23,881 nt of DNA from a virus, in IMG/VR virus record IMGVR_UViG_3300020473_002016, positions 1 to 23,881 of that record; one strand, written 5' to 3'. Each line of letters opens with the position of its first letter. Within the stretch, counting starts at the first letter, position 1. The position numbers and the translations under genes are program-made. The notes beneath the pieces were generated by a model that saw nothing but the letters and a program-made list of their open reading frames with translations, was not told the DNA's origin and did no database searches. Shown here one piece after another: positions 1-6,947 of the stretch.

Positions 1-70
1 TGATATTAAAATTGGAATTGCCTGTACATCGTTGACAGGGGACAGTTCAGTTCTTGTGGAGAATCTTTGA
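1..70 (+). CDS. C-terminal tail of an unidentified protein (5' end outside window)
   Basis: A reading frame is open from position 2 to a TGA at 68-70, giving 22 residues that end in S-S-V-L-V-E-N-L. The rest lies upstream of the window. The stop overlaps the TTG start of the next gene (TTGA), the tight junction seen elsewhere here, so this is probably a real gene end in the same operon rather than a leader. I do not recognise the family from so short a tail. By position it probably belongs to the glycan cassette, but that is inference only. Confidence 0.55.
   Translation, partial: DIKIGIACTSLTGDSSVLVENL
58..61 (+). promoter_or_regulatory. Shine-Dalgarno GGAG that fixes the TTG start at 67
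   Basis: GGAG lies five nucleotides before TTG 67, inside the end of the upstream gene. No ATG or GTG nearby in this frame is as well placed, and starting here keeps the N-terminal I-P-A-R-G-G-S-K nucleotide-binding motif of the cytidylyltransferase intact. Confidence 0.6.
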
Positions 71-1485
71 AAATAATCTGTGTAATACCCGCAAGGGGTG
101 GAAGTAAACGACTTTCTAGAAAAAATATTCACCCATTGATGGGAAAGCCTCTAATTTTGTGGTCAGTTGAGGCTTGTCTAAAGAGTAAATATCTTAATTA
201 TGATAATATATTTGTTAGTACAGAAGATTCAGAAATTAGAGATATTTCCAAAGCAGCGGGCATAAAGGTAATTGATAGACCAGAAGAATTATCAAAAGAT
301 GACGTCTGGACGCAGGACGTTCTTTCACATGCAAAAGACTTTTTACTGAATACAGGAGAAGATTTTGACATAATGGTGAGAATTCAAGCAAATTCTCCAC
401 AAATTCAATCAGAAAAGATCGATGAGTGTATTGAAAAGCTAATTAATAAAAAATTGTGGGAAGTGTTTACTGTTGATAGTGAAGGAGTCGAAGACGCTTC
501 AATTCATGCACTATTAAAAAAATGCATCGATCAAAAAGCCTTGAGTGTTTATAAGGGCGTTGTTGCTACCGACTATGTAGACGTTCACACACTAGCTGAC
601 ATTAAAAGAGTTGAGAAAATAATTTCTCTAAAGCACGAAGCTCAAGATGAATATGATATAACAAAAGATAAAATTATTGATATTTCAAAAGATTTTTCTA
701 AAAAAATAGAGACATTTTTAAAAAATAAAAAATACGAGATAATAGAAGGATCACTCCAGGGATTCCCACCCATTTCAGAACTGGATCTTAGAGAGTGGCA
801 CTGGCACTTCATGTCTGCGTGGCATTGGAATCTTAGATTTTCACTTGTTGACAGGTTTGAAAAATCACTATCGAGTCATAGTGTCTTCTTTAGCGAGATT
901 AGTAAAAAAACAGCTAGAGGAGAAAGGGTAAAGATATTAGACCTCTGTAGTGGCTTTTGTGTCTACTGGCCTATCTTGTGTGAAATTGGAGTTTCAGAAA
1001 TTGTCGGAATAGATCTCTACGACGACAGGGAGAAAATAGTAACAAAAGCCACTTTGCAGGATTCATCAATTAGATTGCAGACAATTACTATGACAATTAG
1101 ATCAATGATTTCTAGTAACCTAAACAACGATATCTTTCAGCTAAGTAGAAAATCTATTGAAAGCCTTTTTGAAGCAATGGAAAGGCTATGGAGCAATTCA
1201 TTTGAAATGTTTTGTAGAAGCCGTCAGGCATATTATGATACGTCTAGGGAGCTAGTTGATAACTTTACACGTAGTGATTTTCAATATAGGCTATTTAGAG
1301 GAAATATTGACTCTATAGATCTATACCTGTCACCTGATGACGAACAATCTTTTGATGGAATAATGTGTATCGCCCCAGGGGGTAAGAAGGAAACTCTTGG
1401 TACAGGTGTATCTAGAGAGACACTTGACTATATTACTAAAAAATATCTAAAGAAAGGCGGGGTTACTGCCTTTGATGGAAGGTAA
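67..1485 (+). CDS. CMP-sialate synthetase-like cytidylyltransferase fused to a methyltransferase-like domain
   Basis: Residues 1-185 look like an acylneuraminate/KDO cytidylyltransferase (NeuA family), which activates a nine-carbon sugar with CTP to give the CMP-sugar donor. The N-terminal signature IPARGGSKRLSRKN (7-20) binds the nucleotide, G-K-P-L-I is at 26-30, and S-T-E-D is at 51-54. The usual Q-P-T-S-P loop reads R-I-Q-A-N-S-P (105-111). The expected D-x-D near the end of the domain reads D172-V-H174-T, so one metal-binding Asp may be His. Residues 285-320 hold a Rossmann SAM-like motif, I-L-D-L-C-S-G-F (290-297) followed by G-I-D-L (314-317), and the C-terminus has Y-L-K-K-G-G. The family is normally about 225-230 aa, so this 472-aa protein is a fusion. 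The linker at 190-285 is unassigned. Start is TTG with a good GGAG; NeuB lies about 3 kb downstream. The cytidylyltransferase call is firm; the methyltransferase call is moderate. Confidence 0.8.
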   Translation: MKIICVIPARGGSKRLSRKNIHPLMGKPLILWSVEACLKSKYLNYDNIFVSTEDSEIRDISKAAGIKVIDRPEELSKDDVWTQDVLSHAKDFLLNTGEDFDIMVRIQANSPQIQSEKIDECIEKLINKKLWEVFTVDSEGVEDASIHALLKKCIDQKALSVYKGVVATDYVDVHTLADIKRVEKIISLKHEAQDEYDITKDKIIDISKDFSKKIETFLKNKKYEIIEGSLQGFPPISELDLREWHWHFMSAWHWNLRFSLVDRFEKSLSSHSVFFSEISKKTARGERVKILDLCSGFCVYWPILCEIGVSEIVGIDLYDDREKIVTKATLQDSSIRLQTITMTIRSMISSNLNNDIFQLSRKSIESLFEAMERLWSNSFEMFCRSRQAYYDTSRELVDNFTRSDFQYRLFRGNIDSIDLYLSPDDEQSFDGIMCIAPGGKKETLGTGVSRETLDYITKKYLKKGGVTAFDGR

Positions 1486-1487
1486 GT

Positions 1488-2135
1488 GTGAAAGTTAGTG
1501 TTATTATAACCTGCTATAATCTAGAGCCCTATATATCAAGGGCAATAAATAGCTGTCTAAATCAAACAATGAATGAAGATGACTATGAGGTGATCGTTGT
1601 AGACGATATGTCAACTGATAAGTCATGGAGCGTTATCGAGAGATTTGGAAGCTTAGTTGTTCCAATTAGGATGAAAGAAAATTTAGGAGTTTCTGCTGCT
1701 TCAAATGCTGGAATTAGAGAGGCATCGGGAAAATATGTTGTACGTGTCGATGGGGATGACTTTATAAATAAGAACTTTCTTCTCTCAATGTATGAAGTTT
1801 TAAAGTGGAACGATGATATCGGGTTCGTTTATTGTGACCACATAGTTGTTAATGAAGATCTTGAAAGAAGACAGTCATTAAATACACTTGACACCCTTCT
1901 TGATCACGGAGCGGGCGTCATGTTTCGAAAGAGGTATCTAGAGTCAATAGGCCTGTACGATGAAAATTTAAGAAATCGAGAAGATTATGATCTTATCTTA
2001 AGATATATTAAAAATTTTAATGGATATCATCTAAGGTTGCCATACTACAGGTACTTTAAGAGATCAGGAAGTCTCTCTTCTTTAAAAGATGAGCGCAAGA
2101 TTATTAAGAATCAAATAGACAGCAGGGAAAAATAA
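1488..2135 (+). CDS. Family 2 (GT-A) glycosyltransferase
   Basis: This is a GT-A fold enzyme that moves a sugar from a nucleotide-sugar donor onto a growing glycan, probably in the cytoplasm. The N-terminus K-V-S-V-I-I-T-C-Y-N (2-11) is the classic GT2 opening. V-V-D-D (37-40) and S-T-D follow, N-L-G-V-S-A-A-S-N-A-G is near 65-75, and the metal/nucleotide site R-V-D-G-D-D-F is at 86-92. At 215 aa it is little more than the catalytic domain, with no membrane segment. The start is GTG, two nucleotides after the previous stop, with GGAAGG just before it, so it is co-transcribed with the cytidylyltransferase fusion. Donor and acceptor cannot be read from the sequence. It could be the transferase for the nonulosonate, but no known sialyltransferase motif is visible. 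Confidence 0.88.
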   Translation: MKVSVIITCYNLEPYISRAINSCLNQTMNEDDYEVIVVDDMSTDKSWSVIERFGSLVVPIRMKENLGVSAASNAGIREASGKYVVRVDGDDFINKNFLLSMYEVLKWNDDIGFVYCDHIVVNEDLERRQSLNTLDTLLDHGAGVMFRKRYLESIGLYDENLRNREDYDLILRYIKNFNGYHLRLPYYRYFKRSGSLSSLKDERKIIKNQIDSREK

Positions 2136-2136
2136 T

Positions 2137-2961
2137 ATGAATCTGAAAAATATCTCAAATATAAGATACGACAGGCACAAAGACGTTCTTTTCTTTGACT
2201 TTAAAGACAAGTCTGGAAAGGTCACAACACACCACCTAGAGCAAAAAAGAAGCATCGACCACGCCCTAGATGTCTTAAAACACAATAGGGTAGCTACTTC
2301 AGATGATCATGCCCAGCTCCTTTATTCTCTAATATTATTTTTTAGGTGCAAATCTATAGTTGAGATAGGGGTTGCCTATGGTGACACCACAAGGTGGCTC
2401 TGTCAGGCTGCCGATGCAATTGGCTCAATTGTGCATGGATTCGATTGCTGGGAAGACCACGGTATTTCAAAAATAAAGTATGGTCAAAAATCATCCAAGG
2501 AGGATGTTGAAAAATATTTAAAATATTTTCATAATGTTGAAAACTTTCTACTAACAAAGATCAACACAATAAGTGAGAATGATAAGTTTATCGATCATAT
2601 TAAAAAATTAGCTCCTTTAGATTTTGTATTTATTGATGGTGATCACTCTTTGGAGGGCGTATCATCTGACTTCGAATCAATATATCCGTACCTTTCAGAC
2701 CAGGCAATTGTAGTATTTCATGATACCCTCATCTGCAATGGATCGAGACAGTTTGCACATGAGCTAAGGACAAAATATTTTGATAATACATTTGATATAG
2801 TTGATATGCCCTATGGAAATTTTGAACAAAGGTGTGGACTCACAGTCCTCTTTAAGCGTAGCTTTTCTAAGTGTAATGTAAAAATAATTGAAGACTGCGG
2901 TGCCACCCTATCAGATTCTGAAATTTATGAAAATGAAAAAAGACTAATAGGTCGAGATTAG
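2137..2961 (+). CDS. Class I SAM-dependent methyltransferase (Methyltransf_24-like)
   Basis: The 274-aa protein has a Rossmann SAM-binding motif, I-V-E-I-G-V-A-Y-G-D-T-T (74-85), the acidic ribose-contacting G-F-D-C-W (101-105), and a second core strand F-V-F-I-D-G-D-H (163-170) typical of Methyltransf_24 / cephalosporin-hydroxylase-like enzymes. These often sit in polysaccharide clusters and O-methylate sugars. I-V-V-F-H-D-T (191-197) completes the fold. The gene starts one base after the upstream stop and is followed by a 38-nt gap with a TATAATA motif, so it may end one transcription unit. Residues 1-70 are an extra N-terminal region with no family I recognise. The methyl acceptor is unknown; a sugar hydroxyl is the contextual guess. 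Confidence 0.8.
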   Translation: MNLKNISNIRYDRHKDVLFFDFKDKSGKVTTHHLEQKRSIDHALDVLKHNRVATSDDHAQLLYSLILFFRCKSIVEIGVAYGDTTRWLCQAADAIGSIVHGFDCWEDHGISKIKYGQKSSKEDVEKYLKYFHNVENFLLTKINTISENDKFIDHIKKLAPLDFVFIDGDHSLEGVSSDFESIYPYLSDQAIVVFHDTLICNGSRQFAHELRTKYFDNTFDIVDMPYGNFEQRCGLTVLFKRSFSKCNVKIIEDCGATLSDSEIYENEKRLIGRD

Positions 2962-2983
2962 TTTAATTTAATCTCAAATTCTG

Positions 2984-2990
2984 TATAATA
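2984..2990 (+). promoter_or_regulatory. Candidate promoter (TATAATA), possibly late-type
   Basis: The 38-nt gap 2962-2999 contains TATAATA ten bases upstream of the next ATG. The best -35 candidates at 16-18 nt spacing match TTGACA at about three of six positions, so a standard sigma-70 promoter is weak. T4-type late promoters have only a TATA-like element, and a gp55-like sigma is encoded at 11472. Similar motifs occur in the other long gaps. It is short enough to occur by chance in AT-rich DNA. Confidence 0.4.
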
Positions 2991-2999
2991 GAGAGTAAG

Positions 3000-3959
3000 A
3001 TGGTTAGTAATCCTAAAATAACATTTACGTGTGTGACGTATAACAGGGTCACCATGCTAAGGAACCTTCTATTAAGTTTTTCATTGGCCAATAGGGGTTA
3101 TGATAATTTTGAGTGGATGGTTCTTGAGCATGATACGAATGACGGAACTGTTGATTTTTTAAAAAATATCAATAGAGATCCGCTATTTGAACCCTTGAGA
3201 GGGAAGATTAAGGTATTCTACGAGTCAGATCGAGAGTATCTAGATCACTTAAGGTCAAAAGGAATTGATGTTTCAACAAATATGAAAAAGTGTCAAGCTT
3301 TTTTTGGAAAATTTAGAAATGATCTAGTCAGACAGTCTCAAGGAGATATTATAGTAGACCTTCCAGATGACCATCAGTTTATTACAAGAGGAAATTTTTG
3401 CCAGGATATAGTTGATATTTTTAAAGATAGAGTGGAGAAGGTCGGATACGATGATATTGGGACACTGACCTTTAGAACGAGATTTTTATATAGGATAAAA
3501 AAGAAAAATAATTCTCACGATCCAGTTCAAAAAACATCGAGCAATGTTGAATATTTTGTAGTTAATTCGTACAAGACATGTGATGACTGGGGCGCAATAT
3601 CAAGAAGCAATTTTGATAAAATTGGAGGATACACTCAGCTTGAAAATGAAACTAGTGAAATAATTGAAAAATGGAATAATACAGACTACTATGTTCATCA
3701 CTACGATACAATGATGAAAAAGACAAAGGATGCAGGATTAAAGAAGATAATGACAAAAGTTCCAATAGTTCACGACTGCATAAATGATTCAATAGCTGGA
3801 CAGATAAATAAGGGAAGGCTTAGCATGGCATTTCCAATCTTTAATAAAGATGACGTTAAAAAAAGACTAGGGCACCTTGAGAGGTGTACAGGAATTCATG
3901 AGTTTGAAAGAATTTCTGTAAAAATGAAACAAGAAGTATCGAATAAGGAGGCAAATTAG
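3000..3959 (+). CDS. GT2-like glycosyltransferase
   Basis: This 319-aa protein begins I-T-F-T-C-V-T-Y-N-R (7-16), the opening strand of family 2 GT-A glycosyltransferases, followed by R-N-L-L-L-S-F (21-27). F-E-W-M-V-L-E-H-D (37-45) takes the place of the usual V-D-D-x-S. A D-x-D-like acidic cluster, D-I-I-V-D-L-P-D-D-H, is at 116-125, where metal and donor phosphate should bind. The insert between the first two motifs and the cluster is longer than in the GT2 at 1488. The central part (D-D-W-G-A-I-S-R near 195-203) resembles the acceptor-side region of GT-A enzymes. The start ATG has only a weak purine-rich site (GAGAG). Sugar specificity is unknown. The FkbM methyltransferase one base downstream suggests they act on one glycan. 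Confidence 0.7.
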   Translation: MVSNPKITFTCVTYNRVTMLRNLLLSFSLANRGYDNFEWMVLEHDTNDGTVDFLKNINRDPLFEPLRGKIKVFYESDREYLDHLRSKGIDVSTNMKKCQAFFGKFRNDLVRQSQGDIIVDLPDDHQFITRGNFCQDIVDIFKDRVEKVGYDDIGTLTFRTRFLYRIKKKNNSHDPVQKTSSNVEYFVVNSYKTCDDWGAISRSNFDKIGGYTQLENETSEIIEKWNNTDYYVHHYDTMMKKTKDAGLKKIMTKVPIVHDCINDSIAGQINKGRLSMAFPIFNKDDVKKRLGHLERCTGIHEFERISVKMKQEVSNKEAN

Positions 3960-3960
3960 C

Positions 3961-4746
3961 ATGAAGTTTGATAAGAATGTAGATCCTGAGCTTATAGCTG
4001 AGTATATGGAAGTACAAGAAAGAAAGAAGGTATTAAAGAATCTTCTTGGTGAAGCCTTTAGCAGTGACTTTTGTAATCTTGAGTTTTCTAAAATTTTATC
4101 TAGTGTGGGTGCGAATAGTGAAAGTGTAATATTGGATCTAGGTGCAAACATAGGGCAGCAAATTAAAGATACAATAGATATTGGTGCAACAATACATGCC
4201 TTTGAGCCGCATCCGGTGATTTTTGACTTACTGGTAAGAGGCTACGGAGAGTATGAGAATGCTATTTTATTGAATGCAGCAGCTGGTGCAAGTCGTGGAA
4301 AGTTTAGACTATTTTATAAGGGCAACGCGGAAGACGTGAATGGAGGCGCAACGCTGCTTCCCTGGAAGGTTACAGGCGGAGATAACGTTATTGATAGAAT
4401 GAAAAAAGATTCTACATCTAAGTTCGCAGACGTTGACTGCTATAATATCTCAGAATATATTGAAAACTTAGGAAAGAAAGTTAAAATTCTTAAGATTGAC
4501 GTTGAAGGTCTTGAATATGCCATTCTTGACAACTTAATGAAGACAGGTCAGATCCACAATATTGAATACATTCTATTCGAAGATCACGCTGATTGCTTTA
4601 TGTATAAGACATGGTTTGATATAGCAATTAAATCAATAAACAGATTTAAAAATTCTCAAATAGAGACAAAAATTATGGTCTGGAATGGGTTTAGTGAAAA
4701 TAATGATCAAATACTATCACAAATTATGTCTAAAAACCAGGTATAA
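3961..4746 (+). CDS. FkbM-family SAM methyltransferase
   Basis: The 261-aa protein carries the FkbM hallmarks: SAM motif I V-I-L-D-L-G-A-N-I-G-Q (56-66), H-A-F-E-P-H-P (79-85) after the second strand, and I-L-K-I-D-V-E-G-L-E (176-185). FkbM enzymes O-methylate hydroxyl groups, often on sugars of surface polysaccharides or natural products. The start is very clear, with AAGGAGG nine to ten bases before ATG inside the end of the glycosyltransferase gene. It sits directly before the nonulosonate synthase. A role in methyl-capping or decorating the glycan made by the neighbouring transferases is likely but inferred. Confidence 0.88.
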   Translation: MKFDKNVDPELIAEYMEVQERKKVLKNLLGEAFSSDFCNLEFSKILSSVGANSESVILDLGANIGQQIKDTIDIGATIHAFEPHPVIFDLLVRGYGEYENAILLNAAAGASRGKFRLFYKGNAEDVNGGATLLPWKVTGGDNVIDRMKKDSTSKFADVDCYNISEYIENLGKKVKILKIDVEGLEYAILDNLMKTGQIHNIEYILFEDHADCFMYKTWFDIAIKSINRFKNSQIETKIMVWNGFSENNDQILSQIMSKNQV

Positions 4747-4749
4747 GAT

Positions 4750-5799
4750 ATGACTACTAGCGACCTGTGGGAAAGAATTACATCGGGAGAACCCTTTTTT
4801 ATTGCCGAAGCGGGGGTAAATCATTTGGGCTCTTTAGATCTTGGTGAAAGATTGATTAGAGAGGCTGCTGAAGCAGGTGCGCATGCAATTAAGTTTCAAT
4901 CATATAAGGCAAAAAACCTTTGCACAAAGAATGCCCCTAGATTTTGGGACTGGGATGGTGAGGTAGAGAAGGATGGGTCACAATTTGATTCTTATTCTCA
5001 CCTAGACTCTTTTGGAGAGGCTGATCACGCTGAGCTAAAGCGGCTGTGTGACTACTACAACATAGAATTTATGTCCACACCTTTTGACGATGAGGCAACT
5101 GACTACCTTGATAGGGTTGGAATTAATGCATATAAAATAGCTTCTTGTGACTTAACAAATCATCCGCTTCTTAGAAATGTCGCATCAAAGAAAAAAATAG
5201 TTATGCTTTCTACGGGTGCGGGATCAATTGAAGAAATAAAGTCTGCAGTTAAAATTTTAAGTGAGGAAACAGATAAGATTGTCGTTATGCATTGTAATCT
5301 TAAATATCCAACAGGTGATCATGAGATAAATTTAAGAATGATAGAGCACCTAAAAGAAGAGTTTCCAGACTGCGTCATCGGGCTTTCAGATCACACAATG
5401 AATCTTTGGACTCCGGCATTCGCATATTCACTTGGTGCAACAGTGTTTGAAAAGCACTACACAGTAGATAAAACGCTCGATAAGAGCGCTGATCACTGGC
5501 TCTCAGTTGACCCATCAGAAGTTAGTCAAATAATTGATAATATAAACTTAGCAGTCACACTCTTAGGATCCCGTGAGAAAAAGTGCACCAAGAGCGAAGA
5601 GCGTGCAAAGCTATATGCCAGAAGAAGTATAGTAGCTATTTCAGATATCAAAATGGGCGAAGTACTTACTGATCAAAATTTATCTTGTAAGAGACCTGGG
5701 ACGGGTCTTTCACCAACAATGCTTCACAAAGTTTTAGGAAGAATTGCTGCTAGAGATATCTCTGATGATCAAATTTTAACAATGGAGGATATAAAATGA
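4750..5799 (+). CDS. neuB: NeuB-type nonulosonic (sialic) acid synthase
   Basis: This full-length 349-aa enzyme condenses phosphoenolpyruvate with a six-carbon amino sugar (ManNAc or a relative) to give a nine-carbon acid. The TIM-barrel domain shows F-F-I-A-E-A-G-V-N-H (16-25), K-F-Q-S-Y-K (48-53), Y-K-I-A-S (128-132), the metal-binding histidines H215 in G-L-S-D-H and H236 in E-K-H-Y-T, and E234. A C-terminal SAF/antifreeze-like domain (about 285-349) has R-R-S-I-V-A (291-296) and R-P-G-T-G-L-S-P (315-322), whose Arg reaches into the partner active site. All expected catalytic positions are present, so it should be active. Substrate (sialic, legionaminic or pseudaminic type) cannot be fixed by eye. 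With the cytidylyltransferase at 67 it forms the core of a CMP-nonulosonate route; the precursor steps are not in this window. Confidence 0.93.
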   Translation: MTTSDLWERITSGEPFFIAEAGVNHLGSLDLGERLIREAAEAGAHAIKFQSYKAKNLCTKNAPRFWDWDGEVEKDGSQFDSYSHLDSFGEADHAELKRLCDYYNIEFMSTPFDDEATDYLDRVGINAYKIASCDLTNHPLLRNVASKKKIVMLSTGAGSIEEIKSAVKILSEETDKIVVMHCNLKYPTGDHEINLRMIEHLKEEFPDCVIGLSDHTMNLWTPAFAYSLGATVFEKHYTVDKTLDKSADHWLSVDPSEVSQIIDNINLAVTLLGSREKKCTKSEERAKLYARRSIVAISDIKMGEVLTDQNLSCKRPGTGLSPTMLHKVLGRIAARDISDDQILTMEDIK

Positions 5800-6125
5800 A
5801 TCTAAAAGAACTAACACTAAATTATTTTAAAACTTTTTCTAGTCAAGACCCAGACGGCTTAAGAGGACTTTTTTCTAATGATGTATACCTTAGGGATTGG
5901 GAAATTAACGTGGAGGGAATTGATGGAGTAGTTGCTGCAAACAAAGGAATATTTGACTCAGTTGACACTATCAATGTTGTTCCAGTTAAAATATGTGAAA
6001 CTGGAAACATGACAATCTCTGAAATAGAAGTCCACGTCAATAGTACTGAAGTTTTAAAAGTTGTTGACGTTATTGAGTTTGACAGTGAGGGAAAGATAGT
6101 GGCTGTAAGAGCTTATAAGGGATAA
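5796..6125 (+). CDS. NTF2-like / SnoaL-type small protein
   Basis: The 109-aa product has the usual size of a single NTF2-like cone-fold domain. N-terminal helices (L-T-L-N-Y-F-K-T-F-S) are followed by G-L-R-G-L-F-S-N-D-V (22-31), I-E-G-type turns and an alternating beta-rich second half ending V-V-D-V-I-E-F-D-S-E-G-K-I-V-A-V-R-A-Y. That ending (V-D-x-F-x-F-D-x-x-G-K-I) is characteristic of SnoaL/ketosteroid-isomerase-like proteins. The ATG overlaps the NeuB stop (ATGA) and has GGAGG upstream, so the two are translationally coupled. Members act as isomerases, hydrolases or binding subunits; which one applies here is unknown. Pairing with NeuB suggests a step in, or support of, nonulosonate synthesis. 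Confidence 0.7.
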   Translation: MNLKELTLNYFKTFSSQDPDGLRGLFSNDVYLRDWEINVEGIDGVVAANKGIFDSVDTINVVPVKICETGNMTISEIEVHVNSTEVLKVVDVIEFDSEGKIVAVRAYKG

Positions 6126-6128
6126 AAG

Positions 6129-6947
6129 TTGTCTTATCTTGGATTCATACAAATGGTAACAACGGCTTATAGCCACATGGATAAGATTAGAGTTCTTGAA
6201 ATAGGGATTGATCAAGGGCATTCTTGCTTCCCAATAGTCCACAATCTCTCAACACTATTTGATGACTTTGAATATGTTGGCATCGACATAAAGGTAAACT
6301 CAAAAATTACAGACGGACTGGCACAAATGTCAGGAATTAGAGTTAGAGACTCCTACGAATGTGTAGACTTTAATGTCTCTATGTACGAGTCAAATAGCCT
6401 TACAATTCTTCCAAAGATACTCAGTTCAAATGAGAAATTTGATATTGTATTTCTTGATGGAGATCACAACTACTTTACTGTCGCACATGAGCTTGAAATA
6501 ATTGAAAAACTGTGCCACCCACATTCAATAATAGTCTGTGATGACTACACAGGGCCTGGATCTACAAGTGATTCATTCTATTCAGAAAGGGAAGAATACA
6601 CTAGTTTAAGACAGAATGTTGAAAACAAACCCATATTTGATCAATTTGGAGAGATCCACATACAACACAACAAAGCAACACCTCCAATTATTGTTAAAAA
6701 TAAAGAAGGAGAGTGCCAAGGTGTTAGACGGGCAATTGATGAATTTATAAGCAGTAGGCCTGGTTGGGACATGAGGACATATACGCTCGAAGGCAGAGTG
6801 GTTGAAGCAGTTGCTCTATACCAGTGTAATTACACATCAATTTCTGATGATCCGTCAATATGCCCAAAGACAGGAGAGAGAACTTATATGACAATAGACT
6901 TTAAGACACCAGAAAAGAAAGAAGGTTGGGGATTTATAAATGATTGA
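6129..6947 (+). CDS. Class I SAM methyltransferase-like protein (Methyltransf_24 type)
   Basis: The 272-aa protein has R-V-L-E-I-G-I-D-Q-G-H-S (21-32) as SAM motif I, Y-V-G-I-D-I (49-54) as the acidic second strand, and F-D-I-V-F-L-D-G-D-H-N-Y (104-115), the same I/L-D-G-D-H block as the methyltransferase at 2137. I-I-V-C-D-D-Y-T-G-P-G (134-144) follows. The C-terminal ~110 residues are distinct and unassigned. The start chosen is TTG 6129 with GGGA upstream; the first in-frame ATG (6153) lacks a ribosome site and would cut the N-terminal helix. The gene overlaps the following dehydrogenase by 8 nt. Probably a sugar O-methyltransferase of the cassette; the substrate is unknown. Confidence 0.75.
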   Translation: MSYLGFIQMVTTAYSHMDKIRVLEIGIDQGHSCFPIVHNLSTLFDDFEYVGIDIKVNSKITDGLAQMSGIRVRDSYECVDFNVSMYESNSLTILPKILSSNEKFDIVFLDGDHNYFTVAHELEIIEKLCHPHSIIVCDDYTGPGSTSDSFYSEREEYTSLRQNVENKPIFDQFGEIHIQHNKATPPIIVKNKEGECQGVRRAIDEFISSRPGWDMRTYTLEGRVVEAVALYQCNYTSISDDPSICPKTGERTYMTIDFKTPEKKEGWGFIND

